Shown in pieces: positions 35,472 to 45,135 of a stretch of DNA of 64,000 nucleotides (its first letter is position 1; each line of letters opens with the position of its first letter). Both the position numbers and the translations under genes were made by a program. The DNA comes from Clostridium lacusfryxellense (GTDB lineage: Bacteria; Bacillota; Clostridia; Clostridiales; Clostridiaceae), in assembly GCF_018861735.1 (NCBI RefSeq), contig NZ_JAHLEB010000002.1, forward strand, positions 172,604 to 236,603, given 5' to 3'. The notes beneath the pieces were generated by a model. That model made no database searches. It saw only the letters and a list, made by a program, of their open reading frames with translations, and was not told where the DNA came from.

Positions 35472-35624
35472 ATGTGTTGTTGGTGGATAATATTATTACT
35501 ACTGGTTGATGTTGATGATTGCGGTAACAATTGTGGCAATAATGGCGGTTGTAATACTATTATTATAAATAAAAGGAAATGCCATAAGAAAAAAAGAAAA
35601 AATAAAAATATATGTGGTTGTTAA
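35472..35624 (+). CDS. Small cysteine-rich peptide (50 aa)
   Basis: The 50-residue frame begins MCCWWIILLLL and contains eight Cys spread over Gly/Asn-rich (DCGNNCGNNGGC) and Lys-rich (KRKCHKKKRKNK) parts, ending ICGC. A very strong AGAGAGGGGGG site precedes the ATG. A second frame with its own site, ATG 35420 to 35509 (29 codons), overlaps it in another register. Family not recognised. Small Cys-rich coat-like or metal-binding peptides look comparable, but no function is claimed. Confidence 0.6.
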   Translation: MCCWWIILLLLVDVDDCGNNCGNNGGCNTIIINKRKCHKKKRKNKNICGC

Positions 35625-35632
35625 AATTAAGA

Positions 35633-35666
35633 GGACTTTAGGCGTTTATGCTAAAGTCCTTTATTT
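35633..35666 (+). terminator. Rho-independent terminator after the Cys-rich peptide
   Basis: GGACTTTAG (35633-35641) pairs perfectly with CTAAAGTCC (35651-35659), then TTTATTT. Confidence 0.9.
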
Positions 35667-35778
35667 ATCAACAAAAATATAGTTATACTACTATTAATAG
35701 TAATATATATACAAATATGAACAAGCTGATTATTTTAAATATTTATTGGATAAAATGAAATCAAAGGGGGTAATTATT

Positions 35779-37566
35779 ATGGCTAGGCCTTTGGTATATT
35801 ATGCAGTAACAATATTTGTGGGATGTCTTACTTGTTTGATTTTAATAAACAATACTATTTTAGGTTTTCTTATAGCAGTATTATTTTTATTTGTGATGTA
35901 TTTTACAGTAAATATAAAGTTTTTTTATTTAATAGTTTGTTTTTTTATTATTGGAGTAATAAATTATTATTGCTATTTTAATATTAATTTACCGAGATCA
36001 CAAAAGGTGAAAGTGAGAATTGCACAAAAGAGTACATATTATTGCACTGCTAAATGTGATAATAAGATAATTGTTTTGGAAGGGGATATTGCTGAGTTAA
36101 AGCGAGGGAAAAGAGTTTGGATAAATGGAAGTTTTAAAAAAGAGCCTGAATATGAGAGAGGTATAGTTGGGACATATATAGTTAAAAAATATGATATTTG
36201 TAATGATGATTTAATATCAAATATTGAAGGTTTCAGAAGTGGTTTATATGATAAATTTTTGAAAATATTAGGAGAAGAAAAAGCGGCATTAGTTATGGGT
36301 GTATGTTTTGGTGATAGTGGGTACATAGAAAAAACACAGAAAGATGATTTTAAAAAGTTAGGTATTAGTCATGTTATAAGTGTATCGGGACTACATATGT
36401 CAATAGTATATAAAGTTTTAGAGCAGATTATAGGGTATAAAATTGCCATAGTATTTTCATTTGGCTATATGATATTTACTGGGGGGCAAGCATCTACAAT
36501 AAGGGCTTTTATAATGATTTTTATATTGAAGATATCGAATAAGGTTTATAAAAAATATGATAGCTTGTCATCACTTAGTCTTGCAGCAATTATACTATTA
36601 ATGATTAGACCGTTTTATATTCTTGATATAGGATTTATGTTGTCTTTTCTTTGTGTTCTGGGAATTGTAGTGTATAATAAGAAAATGAAAAAGGTGTTAT
36701 ATAAAATACCATCTAAATTAAATGAATCCTTTAGTTTAAGCTTAAGTTCTCAAATATTTTCTATGCCATATGCAGTTGTTGCACTTAAAACTTTTAGTTT
36801 GGGATTCCTTTTTAGTAATTTTGTGTTGTTGCCGTTTTATACTGTGGTTGTGGTGCTTGGGAATATAGGACTCGTGTGTAGTGCTATTTCTGGATTGTTT
36901 AATTTAATAAATTTTGGATTATATACTGTTTTAATGATTATAGAATATATTCAAGAAATGCTTTCGGAAATGCTTCCTGAAATGATTTACTTTTCGTATA
37001 TAGAGGGTTTAGTTGTATTTGCGCTATATTTATGTTATCTTGGAATTAAAAAAGGATATAGGCAATTTAGCTATATTCCCTTTTTAGTAGTATGTGTTAT
37101 CACATTTCAAAATTATAAAATTTTTCCTGAAATTAGCTATATATGTATAAATAAAAATAATATAGTTCTATTGCAATATAAAAAAACAACAATTGCAGTA
37201 ACCACAGGTAATGTTGATGTTAAGGACATAAAAATTCCTGTGACTATAGATAAAATTGTTCAAGGTTTTTCTGGTGACTCAACTGTAAGACTTACAGATA
37301 GATATTCTATCAGGTTGATTAGTAGAGGTAATAAACTAGAAGCATCAGTTTGCTTTTTGAATGAAAAAGATATAAAACATAGTATAGGAAATTATAATGA
37401 TAATACGGTAACCACTAGTCATGTAAAAGGAAGCACACTATCTAAAGAGAACGTAGTGCTTAAAAATGATGAAATATATGTGCCAACAGGAACAATAATA
37501 AATAAATACATAATTGTAGGAAATAAAATCTTGAAATTTGCGCAGGGGTTGGAGGATATACTTTGA
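35779..37566 (+). CDS. comEC: ComEC/Rec2-family DNA uptake channel, without metallo-beta-lactamase domain
   Basis: 595 residues from ATG 35779 (AGGGGG upstream). N-terminal helices and a DUF4131-like OB region (about 80-135), then the Competence domain with KKLGISHVISVSGLHMSIV (about 190-208) and several membrane helices to about residue 435. The last 150 residues contain no HxHxDH-type metal motif, so the usual C-terminal nuclease-like domain is missing or unrecognisable. Overlaps holA by 4 bases. Confidence 0.88.
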   Translation: MARPLVYYAVTIFVGCLTCLILINNTILGFLIAVLFLFVMYFTVNIKFFYLIVCFFIIGVINYYCYFNINLPRSQKVKVRIAQKSTYYCTAKCDNKIIVLEGDIAELKRGKRVWINGSFKKEPEYERGIVGTYIVKKYDICNDDLISNIEGFRSGLYDKFLKILGEEKAALVMGVCFGDSGYIEKTQKDDFKKLGISHVISVSGLHMSIVYKVLEQIIGYKIAIVFSFGYMIFTGGQASTIRAFIMIFILKISNKVYKKYDSLSSLSLAAIILLMIRPFYILDIGFMLSFLCVLGIVVYNKKMKKVLYKIPSKLNESFSLSLSSQIFSMPYAVVALKTFSLGFLFSNFVLLPFYTVVVVLGNIGLVCSAISGLFNLINFGLYTVLMIIEYIQEMLSEMLPEMIYFSYIEGLVVFALYLCYLGIKKGYRQFSYIPFLVVCVITFQNYKIFPEISYICINKNNIVLLQYKKTTIAVTTGNVDVKDIKIPVTIDKIVQGFSGDSTVRLTDRYSIRLISRGNKLEASVCFLNEKDIKHSIGNYNDNTVTTSHVKGSTLSKENVVLKNDEIYVPTGTIINKYIIVGNKILKFAQGLEDIL

Positions 37567-38597
37567 TAAACTATGTTGAACTTGAAAAAAAGATAAATAA
37601 ACGTGATTTAGATAATTGTTACATATTTTGTGGGTCGGATGAAAAATTAATAAAAGAGTATGTATCATTTATAACTAAAAATGTACTAAGTGAGGATTTT
37701 AAAGACTTAAATTATTCTAAATTTGATGGTAGTAAAACTTACTTTGAGACAATTAGCGATGCGTGTGAAACCATGCCATTTATGAGTAATAAAAAGGTGG
37801 TAGTTGTATATAGAGCCTCGTTTTTAGATGATACATCTGGAAATAAAAAATCTGGAGATTTAAAAAGTAAGAATTTCACCATGTTAAATGAGTATTTAAG
37901 CAATCCGTCACCTCATTGCATTTTGATTATATATTATACGTTCTTAAGTGATAGAGAAAAACCTAGTAACAAAATTAAAAAATTAGATAAAAAAGCTTGT
38001 GTAATAAAAGTTGATAAATTAAGAGGGGAATTACTACAAAAAAAATGTAGGAGCTTATTTGAAAGTGCAGGTACAAAAATAGAGAAAGCAGAACTTACCT
38101 TGTTTTGTGCTCATGTAGACAATAACATGGATATCATAGAAAATGAAATACAAAAATTGGTTTCATTCACAAATGGAAGAGGTATAACTAAAGAAGATAT
38201 TTTGAAAATGCTTCCTCAAAAAAGTGAAAATGATATTTTTAATTTAGTTGATTATTTGTCCCAAAAAAATATTAAGAAAGCTCTAGATGTTTTAAATGAA
38301 CTTATATTTAAGGGGGAAAAAATTCCGCTTATATTATTTATGATAGCAAGACAATTTAATCTTTTATTTAATATTAAGTTAGGTATAGATAGTGGGAAAT
38401 CAAAAGAAGTTTTGGCAAATGAATTAAGGCTTCACCCATATATATGTGAAAAAATGATTTCGCAAAGCATGAAATTTACAATTAAGGCGCTAAAAAGAAA
38501 TATTGAGTTATGTGTTGATACAGAAAAAATATTGAAAAGCACTTCTACTGACGATAAGATAAATATTGAAGTTTTTATGATAAAGACTGTGATGTAG
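37563..38597 (+). CDS. holA: DNA polymerase III delta subunit
   Basis: Clamp-loader subunit that opens the beta clamp. 344 residues. Features are YIFCGSDEKLIKEYV near the start, the clamp-binding region with CETMPFMSNKKVVVVYRASF, and the C-terminal helical collar domain (MIARQFNLLFNIKLG). TTG start, 4-base overlap with comEC, so coupled. Followed by rpsT as in many Firmicutes. Confidence 0.94.
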   Translation: MINYVELEKKINKRDLDNCYIFCGSDEKLIKEYVSFITKNVLSEDFKDLNYSKFDGSKTYFETISDACETMPFMSNKKVVVVYRASFLDDTSGNKKSGDLKSKNFTMLNEYLSNPSPHCILIIYYTFLSDREKPSNKIKKLDKKACVIKVDKLRGELLQKKCRSLFESAGTKIEKAELTLFCAHVDNNMDIIENEIQKLVSFTNGRGITKEDILKMLPQKSENDIFNLVDYLSQKNIKKALDVLNELIFKGEKIPLILFMIARQFNLLFNIKLGIDSGKSKEVLANELRLHPYICEKMISQSMKFTIKALKRNIELCVDTEKILKSTSTDDKINIEVFMIKTVM

Positions 38598-38625
38598 TAT
38601 AAAATTATTTGTAGAACAAAAAAGT

Positions 38626-38654
38626 AAAAAACCGGTGTAAATCACCGGTTTTTA
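38626..38654. terminator. Bidirectional terminator between holA and rpsT
   Basis: AAAACCGGTG (38628-38637) pairs with CACCGGTTTT (38643-38652), with A and T runs on both sides, serving the convergent genes. Confidence 0.92.
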
Positions 38655-38655
38655 A

Positions 38656-38928
38656 TTATGCTGTTAAACTTAAAGTGTTTAATTTTGCAGCTAGTCTTGA
38701 TTTTCTTCTTGCTGCCTTGTTAATGTGAAGAATTCCTTTTGTTACAGCCATATCTAAAGCTTTAACAACGGTTGCGTATGTAACCTTAGCATCTTCAACA
38801 TTACCAGTAACGATAGCTGTCTCAAATTTCTTTACCTTAGTTTTTAAAGCAGTTTTAATCATTGTATTTCTAAGTGTTTTAACTGCAGTAACTTTAATTC
38901 TCTTTTTTGCAGATTTTATATTTGCCAT
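38656..38928 (-). CDS. rpsT: 30S ribosomal protein S20
   Basis: 90 residues, basic and helical: [20 protein letters not shown] at the start and [20 protein letters not shown] near the end. Reads opposite to its neighbours, as commonly seen next to holA. GGGGGGTG site at 38937-38943. Confidence 0.98.
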   Translation of the reverse strand: MANIKSAKKRIKVTAVKTLRNTMIKTALKTKVKKFETAIVTGNVEDAKVTYATVVKALDMAVTKGILHINKAARRKSRLAAKLNTLSLTA

Positions 38929-38964
38929 TCATTTTCACCCCCCTTTATATTTAATAACGATCAA

Positions 38965-38982
38965 CAGTTTTGGGGAAAACTG
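38965..38982 (-). promoter_or_regulatory. Hairpin in the rpsT 5' untranslated region
   Basis: CAGTTTT-CCCC-AAAACTG on the minus strand, 7-bp perfect stem with a tetraloop, 22 bases before the ribosome binding site. A role in S20 autoregulation or mRNA stability is inference. Confidence 0.4.
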
Positions 38983-39012
38983 CATACGAGTCTATTTAAT
39001 CAATCAACTGGT

Positions 39013-39041
39013 ATTATAGCATTAAAATTTAAGTACTTCAA
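39013..39041 (-). promoter_or_regulatory. Promoter of rpsT
   Basis: On the minus strand: TTGAAG (39041-39036), 17-base spacer ending in TGC, TATAAT (39018-39013). Extended -10; predicted start near 39006, giving a leader of about 77 bases. Confidence 0.75.
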
Positions 39042-39143
39042 GTGAATTTAATATAAAATCAAATTATAAAATAAATATTATTCAAAGAATAGGAAATGAC
39101 TATTAGGAAAAGATAATATTAAAAATTTAGTTGAGGTGAAGTT

Positions 39144-40118
39144 ATGATAAATGTACGAACGGATTTAGCTGTTGAAGCTAAAGAGATATACAAAGCAGAA
39201 AATAATGGAGAGATGCCTGGTGTTGATGTAGATGAGTATAGTGAGGGTGATATTAAAATTACTAATGTACAAATAGTAAGTGATATTGGTGAAAAAATGA
39301 TGGGAAAACCAAAAGGTACATATATAACTATTGATATCCCAGAATTTGTTCATTATGATGGTGATGCTATGGACAGAGTAAGTGTTGTAATGGGAAAAGT
39401 CTTAACGCCACTTATAAAACTTGATGATAGCATGACGGCATTAGTAGTTGGGCTTGGAAATTGGAACGTTACACCTGACGCCGTAGGTCCAAAAGTAGTT
39501 TCAAAGATAATGGTGACTAGGCATCTAAAGGAATTAGTACCAGACTCAATAGATGAAGGAATTAGACCAGTATGTGCCATATCACCTGGAGTACTTGGAA
39601 TAACCGGTATGGAAACTGGTGAAATTATACGTGGTATTGTGGAAAGGATCAAACCTAATTTAGTAATTTGTATTGATGCATTAGCTTCTAGAAAAATGGA
39701 TAGGGTAAATAGAACTATACAAATAGGGACATCGGGAATATCACCAGGAGCGGGAATTGGAAATCGTAGGATGGAAATTAGCGAAAAAACCTTAGGGGTA
39801 CCAGTTATTGCAATAGGTGTTCCAACGGTAGTTGATGCAGCAACACTTGCTAATGATACTATTGATTTAGTGCTAGATGAGATGATTAAATCGGCTAGTG
39901 AAGGCAAAGAATTCTACAATATGTTAAAGTCTATTGATAAGGTAGAAAAACAAAAAATGATTTCTGAAATATTAAATCCTTATGTTGGTAATTTAGTGGT
40001 TACTCCAAAAGAGATTGATATTGTTATAAATTCTGTCTCGAAAATCATTGCCAATGGCATTAATATAGCGTTGCAACCAGCACTAGATTTAGAAGATATA
40101 AACAAGTATCTAAACTAG
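39144..40118 (+). CDS. gpr: Germination protease Gpr
   Basis: Spore protease that degrades small acid-soluble proteins on germination, made as an inactive precursor. 324 residues, beginning INVRTDLAVEAKE, the substrate-like propeptide region. Also seen are LVVGLGNWNVTPDAVGPKVV and GTSGISPGAGIGNRRMEISE. Followed by spoIIP, as in Bacillus. Confidence 0.97.
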   Translation: MINVRTDLAVEAKEIYKAENNGEMPGVDVDEYSEGDIKITNVQIVSDIGEKMMGKPKGTYITIDIPEFVHYDGDAMDRVSVVMGKVLTPLIKLDDSMTALVVGLGNWNVTPDAVGPKVVSKIMVTRHLKELVPDSIDEGIRPVCAISPGVLGITGMETGEIIRGIVERIKPNLVICIDALASRKMDRVNRTIQIGTSGISPGAGIGNRRMEISEKTLGVPVIAIGVPTVVDAATLANDTIDLVLDEMIKSASEGKEFYNMLKSIDKVEKQKMISEILNPYVGNLVVTPKEIDIVINSVSKIIANGINIALQPALDLEDINKYLN

Positions 40119-40224
40119 TAATAACTTGGACACTTTCCTCATATGTATGGTATAGGTAGATTTAAAAAGTAGGCTAACTTTATAATTAGTCATTTTTTAA
40201 GATTCCTAAGCAGGAGGGATAAAA

Positions 40225-41391
40225 GTGAATTATAAAATAAAGAGTTGCAAAGTTATAAATTTTATAGGGGAATATAAAAATAGACCTAGTAAAAAGACAA
40301 ACTTCTCTAAATATAATATAAGAAAAAAAAGTAATGTGAGAATATTTTTTAGTGTTTTCGCATTACTCATTATTTTTTTAATAGGTATTATTTTGCCTAT
40401 TAGTGCTAAAGCAAATAGTGAAGGTGAATATAGAAATTACTTTTATGTTAATGTTATAAATAATGCATTATCGGTAATTAAGATATCAAATAATAAAGAG
40501 CAAAGTACTAACAGTGAAGATAGCATGAAGCTAGCAGCATTATCGTTTATAGGAGTAGATTTAATGAACCCTATATCTATAGTAGTAAAAGAAATTGCAT
40601 ATTTAGATAAAAACGATAATAATACTCAGGAAGATGATTCAAAAGTATTTAGTCTAAATCCCTTCAAGTTAGGAGATAACCAGATAAGCAAAACTGACTC
40701 AAAAAGTGATGATTCTAATTTGGTAGCAACCCTTGATAATCCTGCTTTAAAAACAGCTTTAAATAATGCAAAGCCTAGGGTTCTAATATATCATTCTCAT
40801 ACTTGTGAGGCATATGCACTATCTGGAAATGATCTAGCTAAAACTAAGAGTAGCACTGATCAAACAAGAAATGTATGTATCGTTGGTGATGTAATAAAGT
40901 CAGAACTTGAGAGTAAATATGGTATTGCAGTAATACATGATAAAACTGTTCATGATAAAGGAGATTATAATAATGCTTATAAAAAATCAGGAGTTACTTT
41001 AGACAAGTACTTAAAGGTATATGAAAAATTTGATTTAATAATAGATTTACATAGAGACAGTGTAGAAAATAAAAATTCAGTAACAACTAAAATAAATGGT
41101 GAAAATGTTGCTAAGTTTATGTTTGTGGTAACTGATAAAAACCCTAAATATGGACAGCAAAAGAAATTAATAAATTCTTTAGTAGCAAAATCAAATAAAT
41201 TATATCCGGGTCTTGCGAAAAGCAATCCTATTTATGCTTACCACTGGGGAATGGGATTTTATAATCAAAATAGAAGTGATAATGCATTGCTAATTGAAGT
41301 TGGGACATATACCAATACTGTACAAGAAGTAAAAAATACGGGTAAGTATTTATCTAGAGTTATTGCAGAACAATTAAATGGTAAAAAGTGA
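40225..41391 (+). CDS. spoIIP: Stage II sporulation protein P
   Basis: Peptidoglycan amidase/endopeptidase of the SpoIID-SpoIIM-SpoIIP engulfment machine. 388 residues: basic N-terminus, membrane anchor (about 43-62) and a C-terminal amidase domain with VLIYHSHTCEAYA, IIDLHRDSV and LIEVGTYTN holding zinc ligands and catalytic Glu. GTG start behind GCAGGAGGG. Confidence 0.96.
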   Translation: MNYKIKSCKVINFIGEYKNRPSKKTNFSKYNIRKKSNVRIFFSVFALLIIFLIGIILPISAKANSEGEYRNYFYVNVINNALSVIKISNNKEQSTNSEDSMKLAALSFIGVDLMNPISIVVKEIAYLDKNDNNTQEDDSKVFSLNPFKLGDNQISKTDSKSDDSNLVATLDNPALKTALNNAKPRVLIYHSHTCEAYALSGNDLAKTKSSTDQTRNVCIVGDVIKSELESKYGIAVIHDKTVHDKGDYNNAYKKSGVTLDKYLKVYEKFDLIIDLHRDSVENKNSVTTKINGENVAKFMFVVTDKNPKYGQQKKLINSLVAKSNKLYPGLAKSNPIYAYHWGMGFYNQNRSDNALLIEVGTYTNTVQEVKNTGKYLSRVIAEQLNGKK

Positions 41392-41481
41392 ATAATTTGT
41401 TTTAAAAAGTGCATCCTTATTAAGGAGAGAGTTACAAAAAAGTAATTCTATATATTAAGGAGAATGTGGGGGGCACCTTTT

Positions 41482-41760
41482 ATGCGTAAAAGAGGTAGAA
41501 ATAAGTATATTCTTGTGATTGTTATTTGGTTTCTTATATTTTTGTATGGATTTTTAAAGATTAATATTAGTAAGTCAGAACTAGTTAAGGATAAGTCAAG
41601 ATTTATAATAACGTTTAAATTAAAGCCTGTTGATTTCAGAATTGAGACAAATGGATATGTTTTTTATGTAAATAATAAAACTATTTATAACATTAAAGAA
41701 AAATATTTTAATGTTAAAGAAAAATGCAATGCTGTTTACAATGGTATTTTTACTAAATAA
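41482..41760 (+). CDS. Small membrane protein of unknown function
   Basis: 92 residues from ATG 41482: basic N-terminus (MRKRGRNKYI), one membrane helix (about 9-26) and a Lys/Asn/Tyr-rich outer part. ATG 41464 is also in frame but too close to its AAGGAG. Not recognised. Position after spoIIP makes a sporulation link possible but unsupported by motif. Confidence 0.6.
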   Translation: MRKRGRNKYILVIVIWFLIFLYGFLKINISKSELVKDKSRFIITFKLKPVDFRIETNGYVFYVNNKTIYNIKEKYFNVKEKCNAVYNGIFTK

Positions 41761-41834
41761 TATTAAATTAATCCCGTAACTGAAATAAAGTATCATTTAA
41801 AATCACAATCCACGTACAAAACTAGATATATTTA

Positions 41835-41843
41835 TGATATAAT
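41835..41843 (+). promoter_or_regulatory. Extended -10 promoter for lepA
   Basis: TGATATAAT with no good -35, 100 bases before the lepA start. Confidence 0.45.
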
Positions 41844-41942
41844 TTAATTTGATGTATAAAAACTAATACTTTTAAGATAAAGTATATCTAGATTATGTAA
41901 AAATGATTTAAATATAGTTCAGAATAACGGGGGTAAAAAATA

Positions 41943-43748
41943 ATGCAGAGCAATAGACAAAAATTTATAAGAAACTTTTCAATAGTTGCACATATTGATC
42001 ACGGCAAGTCTACTCTTGCAGACAGATTATTAGAAAAGACTGGTACATTAACTAAGAGAGAAATGGAAGAACAAGTACTTGATAATATGGATCTGGAAAG
42101 AGAAAGAGGTATTACAATTAAATCTCAACCAGCAAGGTTAGTTTATAAAAGAGAAAATGGAGAAGAATACATATTCAATCTTATAGATACTCCAGGTCAT
42201 GTGGATTTTAACTATGAGGTTTCAAGGAGTTTAGCTGCTTGTGAAGGGGCAGTGCTTGTAGTTGATGCATCACAAGGGATTCAAGCTCAGACTCTTGCTA
42301 ATTGCTACCTAGCACTAGATAACAACCTTGATATTGCACCTGTTATTAACAAAATAGATCTTCCTAGTGCAAGGCCAAGTGAGGTAATTCAAGAAATTGA
42401 GGATGTAATAGGAATTGAAGCTCAAGATGCACCGTTAATATCAGCTAAAACTGGACTTAATATAGAAGATGTTCTTGAAGCTGTAGTAAAAAAGATTTCA
42501 CCACCTAGTGGAGATGAAGAAGCCCCACTCAAAGCTTTGATTTTTGACTCTTCTTATGATAGTTATAAAGGTGTTGTATGTTACGTAAGAATCAAAGATG
42601 GCATAGTTAAATCGGGAACGAAGATTAAACTGATGAACACTAATAAAATATATGAAGTAGTAGAAGTTGGAGTTTTTGTTCCAAATTATCTTCCAGTACC
42701 GCAGTTAATGGCTGGAGATGTTGGATATATAACGGCTTCTATAAAAAATGTTAGGGACGCTCGAGTTGGTGATACTATAACAGAAGCTGCAAGGCCTGCA
42801 TTAAAACCACTTAAGGGATATAAACCAGCTGTACCTATGGTGTTTAGTGGAATATACCCTATAGATGGTGCAAGATATGCAGAGTTAAAAGAGTCGCTAG
42901 AAAGACTTCAATTAAATGATGCAGCACTTAGTTTTGAACCAGAAACTTCTATTGCATTAGGTTTTGGATTTAGATGTGGGTTTTTAGGTCTTCTTCATAT
43001 GGAAATAATACAAGAAAGAATTGAAAGAGAATTTAATTTGGATATTATTACTACAGCTCCATCGGTTATATATAAAGTAATGAAAACTAGTGGAGAATTA
43101 ATAGAAATAACAAATCCTACAAATCTACCAGAACCTACAGAAATTAGCTATATGGAAGAACCAATAGTTAAAGCTTCTATAATAACGCCATCAGAGTATC
43201 TAGGATCGGTTATGGAGTTATGTCAACAAAAAAGAGGTATATACATTGATATGCAATATATAGAAACAACTAGAGTGGTTGTTAATTATGACTTGCCTCT
43301 TAATGAAATAGTATACGATTTTTTTGATGCATTAAAATCAAGAACGAAAGGTTATGCATCTTTTGATTATGAAATAAAGGGATATATAACTGCAAATCTT
43401 GTAAAACTGGATATTTTATTAAAAGGAGAAAAAGTAGATGCTTTGTCAATGATTGTTCCCGAGGAGTCAGCTGCCCATAGAGGAAGAGTTATGGCTGAAA
43501 AACTAAAGGAACATATACCAAGACAAATGTTTGAGATTCCAATACAAGCATCTATAAACGCAAAGGTAATTGCAAGAGAAACTGTTAAGGCACTTAGAAA
43601 AGATGTTTTAGCTAAATGTTATGGCGGAGATATTTCAAGAAAGAAAAAATTATTATCTAAACAAAAAGAAGGTAAAAAAAGAATGAGACAAGTTGGAAGT
43701 GTAGAAGTTCCACAAGAAGCATTTATGGCTATACTTAAAGTAGACTAA
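41943..43748 (+). CDS. lepA: Elongation factor 4 (LepA)
   Basis: Ribosome-associated GTPase. 601 residues. G1 [14 protein letters not shown], switch [10 protein letters not shown]3 DTPGHVDF, G4 NKIDLPSA, and the LepA-specific C-terminal domain ending [20 protein letters not shown]. Normal length. Start behind a GGGGGT site. Confidence 0.98.
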   Translation: MQSNRQKFIRNFSIVAHIDHGKSTLADRLLEKTGTLTKREMEEQVLDNMDLERERGITIKSQPARLVYKRENGEEYIFNLIDTPGHVDFNYEVSRSLAACEGAVLVVDASQGIQAQTLANCYLALDNNLDIAPVINKIDLPSARPSEVIQEIEDVIGIEAQDAPLISAKTGLNIEDVLEAVVKKISPPSGDEEAPLKALIFDSSYDSYKGVVCYVRIKDGIVKSGTKIKLMNTNKIYEVVEVGVFVPNYLPVPQLMAGDVGYITASIKNVRDARVGDTITEAARPALKPLKGYKPAVPMVFSGIYPIDGARYAELKESLERLQLNDAALSFEPETSIALGFGFRCGFLGLLHMEIIQERIEREFNLDIITTAPSVIYKVMKTSGELIEITNPTNLPEPTEISYMEEPIVKASIITPSEYLGSVMELCQQKRGIYIDMQYIETTRVVVNYDLPLNEIVYDFFDALKSRTKGYASFDYEIKGYITANLVKLDILLKGEKVDALSMIVPEESAAHRGRVMAEKLKEHIPRQMFEIPIQASINAKVIARETVKALRKDVLAKCYGGDISRKKKLLSKQKEGKKRMRQVGSVEVPQEAFMAILKVD

Positions 43749-43766
43749 GAGAAGGCAGGATAAAAT

Positions 43767-44888
43767 ATGAAGAATGTAGCTTTGTATATACATATACCTT
43801 TTTGCAAGCAAAAGTGCCTATATTGTGATTTTCCGTCACTAGCTGGTAAAGAGGATTGTATGCTTGATTATGCCTCAGCTCTCGCAAAGGAAATAGATAG
43901 TATAAAAGATAAAAGTATAAAAACTATATTTATAGGTGGGGGAACTCCCACCTATTTATCTTTAGAGGGATGGGAAATAATAAAGAGAAGTATTGATAGA
44001 TTAGATACATGTGAAGGTCTAGAGTTTACAGTAGAAGGAAACCCAGGAACATTTACAAGGGAAATATTAAAATTTTTAAAAAGTTTGGGAGTAAACAGAT
44101 TAAGTATAGGACTTCAAGCTTGGCAAGACTCGCTTTTAAAAGAAATTGGGAGAATTCACACTACTAACGATTTTGAAAAAAGTTTCAAGTTAGCGAGGGA
44201 TATAGGTTTTGAAAATATTAATGTAGATTTAATGTTTGGGCTGCCTAGTCAAACACTTGAGCAATGGATGGAGACGCTTCAAAAAGTAACGGACCTTAAT
44301 CCGGAACACTTATCTTGTTATAGCCTAATAGTCGAAGAGGGAACAGAATTTTATAAAAGATTTGAGAAAGGTACACTTGAACTCCCAGATGAGGAATTAG
44401 AGAGAACTATGTACGCAAAGACAATAGAATATTTAGGTGGAAAAGGGTATATTCAATATGAAATATCTAACTTTGCAAAAGATAATAAAGAATGTAGGCA
44501 CAATTTAGTATATTGGGAAATGGACGATTATATTGGATGTGGAGCAGCATCTCATTCTTATAGTGATGGATTTAGATATAGAAATGAAGAAAATATAGAA
44601 AAATATATTGAAAAAATTAATGTAGGTAATTCCGCAATAGTAGAAAACAAAAAAAATTCATTTAATGACGATATGGAAGAGTTTATGTTTATGGGGCTTA
44701 GAAAAAATGTAGGAATAAGTAAAAGTGAATTCTTTCGAAGGTTTAATAAAAACATAAACGAAGTCTATAGTGAAGTAATAAATAAATACGTAGACACAGG
44801 GTTTATGAAGGAAGATGAAGAGGCTATTTCTCTAACATATGAAGGCATTGAAGTGTCTAATGTGATTATGTCGGAATTTATCCTGTAA
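43767..44888 (+). CDS. hemW: Heme chaperone HemW (radical SAM)
   Basis: 373 residues, formerly annotated as oxygen-independent coproporphyrinogen oxidase. HIPFCKQKCLYCDFPS (about 9-24) supplies the CxxxCxxC cluster, then GGGTPTYL and the C-terminal HemN_C domain. The fourth Cys typical of true HemN (CxxxCxxCxC) is Asp-Phe here, as in HemW. Standard neighbour between lepA and hrcA. The gap 44889-45050 after it holds nothing I recognise. Confidence 0.95.
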   Translation: MKNVALYIHIPFCKQKCLYCDFPSLAGKEDCMLDYASALAKEIDSIKDKSIKTIFIGGGTPTYLSLEGWEIIKRSIDRLDTCEGLEFTVEGNPGTFTREILKFLKSLGVNRLSIGLQAWQDSLLKEIGRIHTTNDFEKSFKLARDIGFENINVDLMFGLPSQTLEQWMETLQKVTDLNPEHLSCYSLIVEEGTEFYKRFEKGTLELPDEELERTMYAKTIEYLGGKGYIQYEISNFAKDNKECRHNLVYWEMDDYIGCGAASHSYSDGFRYRNEENIEKYIEKINVGNSAIVENKKNSFNDDMEEFMFMGLRKNVGISKSEFFRRFNKNINEVYSEVINKYVDTGFMKEDEEAISLTYEGIEVSNVIMSEFIL

Positions 44889-45050
44889 TGTAAGGCAGAA
44901 TAAATAGGCTAAATAAAATATTAAAAACATGAAATATGTGGGGCACTTTATTTTTAGAGGGCAGCATTAGGAAATAAAAGCAATATGGAGTATATGAGAG
45001 GTAATTTTAAATTATGAGCATAAAATGCCTATATTGAAAAATGAAGGTTA

Positions 45051-45079
45051 TTGACAAATTCAATAGTAAATGATACTTT
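45051..45079 (+). promoter_or_regulatory. Promoter of the hrcA heat-shock operon
   Basis: TTGACA (45051-45056), 17-base spacer ending in TGA, TACTTT (45074-45079). The predicted start near 45086 places CIRCE in the 5' untranslated region. Confidence 0.75.
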
Positions 45080-45092
45080 TATTACATACTCG

Positions 45093-45119
45093 TTAGCACT
45101 CAACGGTAGTGAGTGCTAA
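45093..45119. promoter_or_regulatory. CIRCE operator (HrcA binding site)
   Basis: TTAGCACTC (45093-45101), 9-base spacer, GAGTGCTAA (45111-45119): a perfect match to the CIRCE consensus. HrcA, encoded directly downstream, represses its own operon here. Confidence 0.98.
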
Positions 45120-45135
45120 TAAAAGAGGTGATATT

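Noticed and set aside
39353..39907. Minus-strand frame of 184 codons inside gpr
   Set aside because: Entirely opposite the well-supported gpr gene; Ser/Ile/Pro-rich translation typical of antisense of AT-rich codons.
45109..45135. Upstream GTG start for hrcA
   Set aside because: It sits inside the CIRCE operator and lacks a ribosome binding site; ATG 45136 has one and gives the normal length.
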